Shown here piece by piece: positions 39,946-51,900 of a stretch of DNA of 64,000 bases. The notes below the pieces were generated by a model that was not told the DNA's origin, made no database searches, and saw only the letters and a program-made list of their open reading frames with translations. This stretch comes from Monocercomonoides exilis (Eukaryota; Preaxostyla; Oxymonadida; Polymastigidae): positions 1,504,001 through 1,568,000 of the forward strand of contig LSRY02000007.1 of assembly GCA_001643675.2 (NCBI GenBank), in the 5' to 3' direction. How positions within the stretch are numbered: position 1 is the first letter of the stretch; every line of letters begins with the position of its first letter. The translations under genes and the position numbers were made by a program.

Positions 39946-42900
39946 TTAAGTGCAGCTTTCCCCACTTTTGCTGAAACTTGCTCTCGAATTGTTTGCCTTG
40001 CTGTCATCCTCCTGCTCCTCATCAATTATCGCGTCTGACATCGTGAGTGTGACCTCATTCTTCGAGAAGAACTTGATCAGCTCCTTTTTCACATCGCAAA
40101 GCGTTATTCGGTCTCTTCCATGCTGCAGCAAAGCTGCTGCCACCAGCCCTGCCTGCCTGCTCCCCGATATCACACCCATGTTTGGCCTCTCTCCATTCGC
40201 AATCTTCTGCCCTGCTGCATCTCCCTCATACTCTTCAAATGGAATTTTCAGAGATAGGCACTCCCACAGCATCATCCCAACTGAAAACACCACTGACTCC
40301 TTTGTTGCACTCATCTTCTTATTCATCTGCAGTTCTGGCGCCTTCCACCTCAGACACTCTTTTCTGTAGTATCCATCTTCCTCAAATGCAGATGAGGGTG
40401 GTGGGGAATCCTTCCCATTTCTATTCGACGACGAGCAAGCAGACGAAGATGTGATGATGGTGGATGACGATATGGAGGAGGAGGAGGATGAATCATCAGA
40501 AAAGCAGTCCGAGTGGAGAGCGATGGCGATTTCCATATGTTCAGAGAACAGGATGATATGAGGGCTCAGATTCGCCAGAGAAGGAAGATAATATTTATCA
40601 TCCTCAAACGAGTGGAGTGCTCCATGCACCACCCAGAACAGCAGATGTGCCCCTGTCACTTCCCGCTCCATCAGTGACCCAATCGCCATCTCCTTCTTCT
40701 CGTTCTTTCCATGAAGCAGCATGAACAGCGAATCCCTCAGATCCACAATCAGTTTCACGTATGGAGACGAACAGCTCATTGCATCCACCAAGTTTGACAT
40801 CGAAGAGGTGGTCGGGCACAGATCCTCCCCTCGAACAAATGTGGATTCTGTGTCTGACGTATCTGTTGTTGAAGTGGATGAAATAGAAGGTGATGGCGAT
40901 CTCTTTTGAATCTCTTCCTCCCACTCCTTCTCATCCACTTCCTCCAATACCCATTCTGGAATCTTGTCTGAATCTCTCCCAAGGATGTATTCTGTCGAGC
41001 CACTCTCAGATAACAAATGCTCCGATGACTCTGAATGCTCCATATTCGTCTCATACACCCTCTTCTTTATCCTCTCTTCATTCTTCTTCTCTGCCTCCTT
41101 CTCTGCTCTTCTCCACTGCTCTTCTGGTGACATTTCCATCGTCACCATTTCAAATGCCTTCGGATCTTTTCTGATGTTATCATTCACAATCTCTTTGTAT
41201 TTCTTTGCTTCTTCTTTTGACTTTCTCCAACGCACAGCCAGAATAATAGATATAATAAGAACGACTAAAAACAAAACAGCAAAAATGGCAATAGCAATTA
41301 AAGCCCACGATGAAGCAGCTTCAATTCCTTCTTTAACAAGGTTTCCATTTCCCCCCATCTGTCCTGTTCTATTCTTCAGAACAAACTGAGTGGTACAGTG
41401 CTGTGCTCCCTTCTCTCCAAACGCAATCGTCACTGTTACTTCTGCTTCATTTGGCACTGACACGATTGCAGATGATGATATTGATCCCCTCACTTCCTTC
41501 TCTGAGACAAAGTCAGCATCTGAAAATTCATGCCGCTCAACAGCTTCAGCATCCCCAATCCATGTGCTCACTTTGAACGATAACTCGCATGGAATCAGAA
41601 CACTTCCCAAAAACCGAAGCTCCACAACACTTCCCTTCTCCTTGCTCTTGACTTCCTCTAAAACCGGAATAAACAGAGTTGAACTCCTCTCAGATACTAT
41701 TCCTTCAACTCTGCATCCTTCATTCAGAAACCAAAGAGAACTATTGTCCTTCATTCCATCTCCTCCCTTCAAACTCTCGATGTTCACCAACCCTTCACCT
41801 GAGCAGATGATGTTTCGCCTGACAGATGGAAACTTCACAACGCCTGGATTGTTGTTCAAAAACTCTCCCCTTTCAATTCTCACATCACCTCCAGAAACGG
41901 ACATTCCTCCATCTTTCGCATTTTTGATAGTTGTGAAAGACATGACAACAGATGAATCCTCAAAATGGACAACTGATCCATTCCACTCACACATTTCTTT
42001 TCCCGATGCATTCAATTCAGACTCTCTTTCTCCCTCATCTCCACTGAATGTGCACGACTCCAGCTCCACAGCATTGCTTCTTTCACTTCGCAGCATCTTC
42101 CCTTTCTGCTCTCTTGACACACATTTGGCAAACGATATGTTCTGCATGCGCAGACTCCCCAAACAATTCGCAAATAACACTTCTCCCATTCCAGCTGTCA
42201 TTGTGATATTTTCAATCGAACACACAGAAAACACACATTCACATTTATTCCTTGCATCTTCACTTTCTTTCATTTCATTTTCTCCCTCAAAAGCAAATAA
42301 TGCCCCACCATCACACATAACATCTCGGCACTCGCTCTTTTCGATTGCCACCATCTCACAATCCTTTGCTGTTATCAACCCCAATGAGCATTCGAGCGAA
42401 GTCATCACTAATGATGTGCAGCTCAGCCTCGATTTCTGCTCACATGTAATCATTGGAGACGATGATGAAACATGGCTCAATGTTGCATTCTCCAACTCCA
42501 GATAACCCCCTGAGGAAACATACAGCAGCGTTGCATTCATCAAAAACGCATTCTTGTGCTCATTTACCGTTCCGCTGAATGTGCACTTCGTCATTTCTGT
42601 TTTCCCTTGGCCACACTCAACAAAGCGGAAATGATTCCTCAGAGACTCCGAATCCACAACAAAAGATATCCCCCGAAAAACAACAGATTCGATGCACAAC
42701 ACCACACACGGACGAGTACTCTCCAAATGTGTGTTCAGCCGAAGATATGCTGCTTTGGTTGTTCTCGATCTTATTGACGCGTCTGTCACATCCAGCTCAC
42801 CCTTGATGAGCCCTTCCCCAATCACAACAATCTGACTTTCAAAATCGTGTGTGAGGTGGCTAACAGCAAATCCAAGCGATGCACACGGAAGCATCTGCGA

Positions 42901-45900
42901 GCCACAGTTCCTGCTGTCTTCGCTGGCCACTTCTCTGTCTGAGGTTGTGAATATCGTGTCATTCTGATATATCACAATGAATTCAATCAGGTTCACCGGC
43001 TCTCCGCACAGCTCTGTTCGGTCGATCCCATATATCGCATTCAGCCTGTTGTACTTCGATTCCCGCAGATCAAACAGGAACTGTGTCTCGTTGATCTGCT
43101 CCTTGATGCTGTAGCACTCCACAAACAGATCTCTTCCGATGTGTGCAATGTTCGAGTCAAACACAATGCTCTTGAACATCATGTCCAGGTCTCCTGCAAA
43201 CACTGCCCCAACATACGCCCCTCCTCCCCATCCACTTTGAGCCGAGCAGCTGCTCAGTGTGATCGATGTGTCTCTCACATGCAGATATCCTCCTGAGACC
43301 ATGTGAAAATAGATTGCCCCTCCCTTCGGCGAATTGCTGCTCATGCACATCTCAAACACACTCGCATTAACATCCAATGCTGTTGCACTGCTGCTCATCC
43401 CAAGATCAAAAACACATCCATTTCCACCATTATTCGTGATGTTCTTGAATTCGCTTTTGACCAGAGTGATGGCCGATCTTCCATTCCTTTTCTGCACCTC
43501 TCCCACTTGTTTGTCTCGTGTCCCAATGATGCTTCCATCTCTCATTTCAACCATCTCTGCTTTGAATCCCTCCATCACACATTCCACATCCACTGCCACT
43601 TCAAACAGATACTTTCCAATCGATGAGCTCACCACAGACAGTCTTTTCACAATCACACTTCCTCTCATCACAACTGCAAATGAAATCCCGCTGACTTGGG
43701 ATGCTGGCACTTTCATGCTGACTCCACAATCAACCATCTCCAGTTCCTCTCCCTCGCTCACAATCACTCCCCCTCTTTCATTCACAAATCCATCTCTCAC
43801 CACAAATGTGATCCACTCAAACCTCAGTTTCCTTGTGTTTCGCATGCACACATCCACACCCTCATCTCCAGAGCACTCGATGATCAGGCTTGCCGTTGAT
43901 TGCTCCTCGTTTTCAGCACCAGCTGATTTCACCTCGAAGCCTGACAGAATCCCATCCTCCTCATATCTGCACTCTCCAGACACCACAATCGTTTTCTCAT
44001 TAGCCTCAGTCAACAAATGCTCAATGCCATATCTCCAGCTCTGACACGGATCTTCGGCACTTCCACACCGCAACAAGTCATATCCTCCTGCTCCCACATG
44101 CACTGTGCTGCTTCTGAACTCCACCAGAAACCGAATCAGTGATGTTTCCCCGTGGACTGAATCCGCTCCCATCAGATCGTTATCATCACTTTCCATCTCG
44201 CTCAATGAGAGATTGAATGTCTCTGTTGTCACTGTGGTGTTCAGATCCTGGCATCCAACAAACAGATGCTTTCCAATTGCTGCGAGATTTGACAAAAAGA
44301 ATGTGCCGTTCAACGATATGCACTTGGGCTCTGTCGCTTCACTCCCATCAACAAACATCGCTCCTCCTTTCCCATTCCCTGCCTTGCACTCGCATCCTTC
44401 CATCCTGCACCCATCCACTTTTGCACAGTCACTGCTTCCCAGTCTGATGCACATCAGCCCTCCTTCCTTCCCCGTTCTCGATTTCGCTTTTGTGAGTGTG
44501 CAGTTTTCTGCTCTCAGCGAGCCTTGAACTGCAAAGGGTGCATGCGAATGCTCTGTCAGTGAGGTGAAAGAACAGTTTTCAACGATAAACCTGCCTCCCA
44601 TCACTTTCACAATTCCATAATCCGTCAACATTCCACTGCTTTCGCTGATCGAGCAGTGGTTCATCATCAGTTCTGCACTTGTTGAAGAGGAAACAATGAT
44701 CGCCTGGATTGCAGATATCATTGAAGAGGGTATCTGGAAATTAATCAAGCGAAATTCAGATGCTTTTGAATTCACAAACACACCATCAAACACTCCGTTC
44801 TGCAATTCACCTGAAACACGAAGCTCGCATTCTTCTCCTTCAGACAGCGAGGCAACCACAAACGATGACACATCATATCCTCGGTCGATCTCAACCACAT
44901 TCTGGATGTGCAGCTCCCTCTTCTCTGCTCCCTCCAACGTGTTGCTGTACCCGCTCCAAAAAGAATGGCACGGATATGCTTCCTCACCACAGCCCACCAT
45001 ATCGAATCCTTCACTCGACACAACAACAGTTGAAAGATGTGCCTGAACCAGAAACAGCCTCAGATCCACTGGATCCTCAAACCTGGATACGTCCACTCCC
45101 TTCACATCAACAGTGCTCTCATCGCTCCCACTTGTCAACTCAATGCAGAATCTGTCTGAGAGGATGGATGAATTCAGCTCAACACATTCCACAAACATGT
45201 CTTTCCCTACAAATGCATTGTTTTCTTTGAATCCAACACCTCTGAACAGGTAGTTGTTGGCATATCCTTCACTCATTGCAACAAACAGGCATCCTCCATA
45301 TCCTCCTCCAACATCACTCACCCAGCTGCTCATCTGTACGTTTTCTATCCTCAGCTCATTTTCCTCACTCATTTCGCACAACCCAAAACTCCCATTCTTC
45401 GTGCTCGCTCCGCACCCTTCAACCACACATCCATCACTCATTGTCAATCCAGATCCCTTGTTCACAGTGACAATACGCCCATTAATCGCATTCACTGCGC
45501 TCACATTCACTGCTTTGAACTTCCACTTCGCATGACCTCCACTCACAAACAAGCTCGCCTCTCCTGACGAGATTTGCGAGATTGATGTGTTTCGGCATGA
45601 AAACTCTCCTCCCTCACAAAACACAATTCCCCAGCTGCCTCCAAATCCCAATCCAGCAAACTTCACAGAACTCAGCTCAACTGATCCACCGCTCTCTTGC
45701 ACAACCCACCTTCCAACTTCCTCTCTTCCCTCTCCTTCTTCTCCAAACAAACAATTCACAACTGCACATCTTCCTTGGATGATCAACAAAACCGAACTCA
45801 ATGAATTCAAGGCTTGCAAAGCAGAAGCTGAAACAACAGAATTGGAAGTTGTTTCTGTTTCTGAAGTCAGCTTGAAATGCAGTCCTCGCAGAGAAAGCAC

Positions 45901-48900
45901 AACTTCTGCATCAGAAACACACAGCTGACCACCTGGCTTAATCTCCAGCTCAGGCTTCGTGTTGTTCGTTCCATCAACTGTGAGTGTCTTGTTCGCATCA
46001 ATAACCCCTTCCAGAAATGTGTTTCCTGCCAAACGGATTGTTGTGTGCAATTCAATAACAAACTTGAATGCATATTCCACATCTCTGCACGGCATTTCCT
46101 CGTGCCCACATCCATTGTTGTTCTGGAACAACCCATTCACAAAAACAATCTCTTCTCCTGCTGGAAACAGCATCACCAATATCGATGAACTGATGACTGC
46201 TCCTGAAGTGTCATCATACACCCAGAACCGTTCTTTCTCGTCAGATTCTTTAACTGTCTCTTCCCACAGCTCCAGACGCAGCATCTTTCGTGGCTGGGGG
46301 CACACAACATACACATCTTTCCCGATTTCTGCCCTGTTGTCCACAAACTCGTTCTGCTTCATGCTGTACTCCACGCTCACAGCACAAAACTTCAGATACA
46401 ACCCTCCTCCAAAGCTCTCTTCTCCAGACACCCCATTCCCTTCAAAACAGTTGTCTTCAACATTCAGTGTTCCTCCCGCTTTCACCTCCACGCATCCGCA
46501 CCCTCCTCTCCCGTTGTTTTCCAAACAGCTCACGTTGTTGAATGTGTTCCCCACTATTTCACATTTCTCTCCTTCTCCCACTTCCCCAACAAATGCTCCT
46601 CCATCCCCCGCTTGCCTGCTGATATTCCACACATTCACACACCTCATTTCAACTGCCCCACACTCCACAAATCTGATCATTGCGCAATCAGAAAGAGTTG
46701 ACATATTCATCCAAGTGTTGCTCACTTTGAATGATGAGCACCTTCCTCCACTCAACACCCCTTCAGACCCAATAGCTGACACATTCTCCAGATTCGCTTC
46801 ACTCAGCTCCATTTTTGAACCGATGCCGCTTGCTTCCACCAACCCATGACCATCCACACAAACTCCTTTCACAGAAAAGCCCTTCATTGTCAGCTCTCCC
46901 CCTTGCACACTCACAAACGAATAGTTCATCTCTCCTGATTCGCTCTTCACAGAGCACTCCTTCAGCTTCAAAGAACATTCTGTGCACTTCAGAAAACATT
47001 TTCTGTGAGATGCAAACGACTGCGGCACACAGAACCAAATACACTCAAAACTCGTGTTTTTCTTTGTCTCAATCATGCTGTCTGAGTCTCCTTCCCCACT
47101 CTCAATCACTGCTCGATCCCTTTCATCTCCCTGCACCTTTATCGTCATTTCTTGTGCATCAAGCACCAGAGGATTATCGAACACAAAATCTCGAAGAAGC
47201 ACAATCTCAACATTTGCATCACCAGCTCGCCGTGTGGCTGCATATTTTATTCCCTCACACGGATAATCTTCGAACCCACACAACCGGTAGTTGCATCCCT
47301 TCTTCCCCACATACACTCCTCCGATGCTTTGACGGAAAAATACCGCCAGTGGAATCAGCATCTCATTTTCTCCATTTTCCATCCCCATCATATCTTCCAG
47401 AATCGGCCTCTCTTCAACAGCCTTCGGAAAGTCAAAATTCAGCGAGTTGACATTCACCACATCTGACAGATTCCCACACATCACAAACATGTTGTTTCCT
47501 CCATTTTCTGCCTCGTTCGCATTCTCTTCCTTTCCAAACTGCACATCTTTCAATGCAAAATCCCTCCCTCCATCAATGCATTTCACAACCATCCCTCCAC
47601 CCACTCCACTCAATAATTCTGATGCATCAGACACGTCACCATTCAGCGCCCTGCATTTTTCTGCAAGTCTTTCTTCACCACTTCCTCCAATTCGAAGAAC
47701 TGCTGTTCTTGACAGCTCCACAAAACATCCTCCCCCGCTCCCTCCATGAACAGAACAGTTTTCCCAGCGAACTCCATTCAGCACAAGCTCCATCCCATCA
47801 TCCAACTTCCCAAACAGCCCACATCCACTCACTCCACTTCTCGTCAAGTTGCAGAACGAGCAGTTTCTCATATGCATGCTCTTCCCCATATTGTCGAACA
47901 ACAATGTCTTGCAAAAATCATCTGCAGCCCCTTCCTCCACAACGGTTGTGTTCTCCACATTCAAGGCTCCTCTCGATGAATATGATATCGTTCCTTCTGA
48001 TGTTCCTGATCCCTTCACATTCGTCATTGTGCACCCCACGATCTCACAGACACCTTCCTCTGATATCCACACTGCTGAACCAGAATTGAACGTGATATCT
48101 CTCATGCTCACACCCCACAAAGTGAGAGTTCCGCCTGTGCACATAAACAACGAGTATGCTGCTGAAAGCGACAACCGAATACTCAAACTGCACGAATCCA
48201 CCCTCAAACTCCCTTCTCGTGTGAACATCAAAGACAGTCTTCCATCCAGCCCAGAAGGCACAACAATCTTCACCCCTTTGATCAAGCATGTGCTGCTTGT
48301 CTCAATCATTCCATCTTGCTTTTTATCTGCATTCTCTCGAACGTCTATCTGCGAGTTGACTGTTGTTCCGTTGAATTCAAATGCGCCTTGAGACAGATTC
48401 GCCTCAGAACTCAGTGAAACAGCACTCGTGATCGTTGAGCTCAACCCGTCGGTGTTTGCCCATCGCGTTATGACAAAGTCTATCGTGGCACAGCCATATC
48501 CTTCGTATCCACATCGGTCAAAGTCCTTTTTGTTATCTCCCCCAACAATCACTGGAAGAGGTGCTCCCCTCAGATACAAAACCAAGGGGATGGCATATGT
48601 GTCGTCTCCTCCTTCATATCCCACAAGCTCATCTTCATTCGTGGTGTCTCTGCAGAACTCAAAAGTGGAATTCGTCACTGATGTTGTGAAGTTCGGTGCT
48701 CTCAAAAACACATTGTGACCATGTAAATCTGCATGGCATTCAGCAAACTCCAGAGCCTTCAGCACAAAATCCACTCCACTGTTCTTCACCTCAGCAAATA
48801 TTCCGCCGCCTAACCCCCCACTCCCAGATGAGTACCGTGCTTCGCTCTTGCTCACCTGCACCAGCGAGCTCTTTCCAACATGAACAATTCCACCGCTCTC

Positions 48901-51900
48901 CATCGATAGCCACATCGCTCCGCCGTTGCCTTTTGTGCATTTCCCACTCACATTTCCGCCTTCCACATCCACCTCACACCCGGCTCCCACAATTCCATGA
49001 ATAAAACACCCATCTCCTGTTTCAACTTCCAATCCACTCGTGTTTGTCTCATTCACAAGAACACTTTTGGCTCTGAAAGCAACAATCGCTGGCTGTGTGC
49101 TTCCACGTTCACTCTCAAATCTGCTTGTGCTAATTTTTGCAATCGATCCGTTGCTGATCTCAATCAGTCCATGCTCCCCTGTGCAAACAACATCTGTGAA
49201 AACTGCTTGAATCATCGATATTTCAGAATTTGAGCCATCACAAGCCAGAAATGGCTGAGCCGAGAAACTCAGTTTCACCACTCCAACATTGCTCAGAAGC
49301 GTCTTGCCATCCTTCACACAAACAAAACAGAACGGGATGATCTGCTCATTTGAACATCCTTTCACAGAAGAAGATGTGATTTCCAATGAGCTTCCCTCTC
49401 CTTCTTCAACAACAAACACACTTGTCTGCTGCTGCTTCAGGCTCTGCTCCAGAACAAACGCCACCAAGGTGATCTTCACACTGCTCCGAATCTCCACCAT
49501 CTCATACAGGCGGCTATCGTTTCCAACCATCTTCACCTCCGACTTCCCTTCCACTCCGCTCATGATATACCCTTTTTGTCTATCCAGCCTGAAACACTCT
49601 CCCCATGTGTAGCTTTTGTTGAACTGTATCGAGTTGCTGCTGCTTTCTTGCCCAAACCCATAATCCAGCGAACGGCACGGATACTTCACAAATCCACAAG
49701 CACTCACATCAAATCCTCCATCCCCAACACTCACTCTCGCTTCTCGTTGTTGAAGATAGAATACAAGTGGGATTGCAATGTTCGGAGTTGCTCCATCTTC
49801 GCCTTCGATGTCTTTCTCCCCAAAGTAGTTTGGATAGAATGGAAGATGCTCCTGAATCACACTTGTCTTCAGGCTTGGCGATGCAATGAACAGATGGCTA
49901 CCCCAGGTGGCGATGTTCCCCTCAAACTGCGGATTCACAATCTCAAAGTCATCCTCTGCATTCTCCAGCTGCAAAAATATCCCTCCTCCTTTGCTCTTTC
50001 CCGCACTTCCATCCGGATCAATGCATTGTGCAACACAGTTCATCACTTTCATCACTTTGTTTCCTGAGCTGACGTGTAAGTGGCTTCCTCCTGCTGTTTT
50101 CACCCACAGCGCTCCACCGTTTCCATTCATGCATTTGCACTCGCTGATCGTGGTATTCCACAAATCACATGTCTCCCCACTCTGAAGTGTTCTCTCAATA
50201 ACTGCCCCATTTCCTTCCATTCGATGAATCCTTGTGATGCTTCCGTTTCTCACATCAACGTTTCCTTCCTTCTCCCAAGCAAACAGGCTGCACGTCCCCA
50301 AGCACACACCCTCAATGGAACAGCCTTCAAGAATTATCTCTCCCATTTCTGCAACAAAAAACGGCTTGGCAAACGAAGCATCCATTGAATCTGCACAGAT
50401 TGAACACACCTTCAGATCAATCAGCCCATAAAACCCTTCAACAATGAACAACGACCCATCACGAGATTTCCCTGAAGCATGAACAATCGTCCACCTGTCC
50501 AGCTCCAGACTTCCACTTCCAACACTGAATAGACACCCACTTCCAACATTCGATGACACTGTGACATCTGTCACTGCATTGTCTTTTTCAAATTGGATTT
50601 CAAGCCCAAATACACTGATATTGCTCTCCACTAATTCTGAACTGCACACCACAATCCCTGTATGTTTGTGGCTCACCCACTGTGTCAAAGCAAATCCAAT
50701 GGTCTTGCATCTGTTGATGCTTGCTCCACATCCCAAGATATCATTTCCACCAGTTGAATCTATTTGAAGAGGATTGTATATTTCTGGAACATCTGGTAGC
50801 CACCCTTGCTTTAGTTCTCCACAATATACCCTACCTGTTGACTCTGATGTCGAATAGGAACAAACAATCCATTCTTTTGCTGCTCTTTCTGTACCATTGC
50901 CTTCAATGTAAATGTCATGCCCTTTCTTGTTGAATGAAGTGTTATTCATGAAAAAACAAAACAAAAATGAACATATTGTGTTTCCAATCGTTACAATGTT
51001 TACTGCTCCTGCATATGCTGTGCAAGCTTTTGATTCTTTTAACAAGCAATTAGCAAAATGATTTTTCACTCCATTATAAATGTGCAAACAACCGCTCCTT
51101 GAATCTGCTCTATTCTTTTCAAATGCACAGTCAATTACATCCAATTTTGAGTGTTTCTCAACGTTTAAGGCTCCACAAATGGAAGAAGAGTTGCAATTTC
51201 TAAAATCGCATTTTTTCAAAAATGGATTTGCCATATTAATAATCGAGAATGCTCCACCATGAGGCTCTTTTGGAGGACAATTGCACCAGCAGCTTTCAAA
51301 AGTTGTGTTGATAGTGATAATATTTCCCGAGCCAGCACAATAAACAGCTCCTCCTCGTGGGTATGCCTCGCCAGTGTAAGTGATTGAGCAATTCTCAAAC
51401 AAACAACCCACGAGAGTCAGTGATGCGCTTCCTTTAATACAAATCGCACTTCCGTTGCGTATGGATGATATGCAATTAATGAATGAGCAGCTCTCATATT
51501 CAATCATTCCGTTGTCGAATGTGTCGAGAGAACTCGAGAATGTCTTGTCTCTAATCGGATCATGCGATTTCTCGAATGATGTGTTCGTTGCACAAAACTC
51601 AATCATGCTCTTTGCTTTTTCAACATTATTGCAAAACACATTGTCGCATTCATTTATTTCGCAATTTGAAATGAAGGACTTCTGAAAGCACACATTTTCT
51701 TTACTGACGCCTGTTTCTTTGTGTGCTACATATGAAGTGATGTTGAAAAATGCAACATTGTCAATTGCGGTAAACAGCATTGTTGATGATCCCAGCACAG
51801 ATAAAAAAGGCATCATCGTCATTGAAGAAAACAACGAATCTTCCAAAAACACTTTTTCTCTCATATTCAGGTGGTTCACATTGCCATTCCAAGTGACAAA

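Noticed and set aside
41390-42505. A 371-codon plus-strand frame, and many similar ones across 40000-52300
   Set aside because: These are shadows of the G-rich minus-strand giant gene. The minus frame is continuous for 12.4 kb with consistent repeats and a tail matching the other gene.
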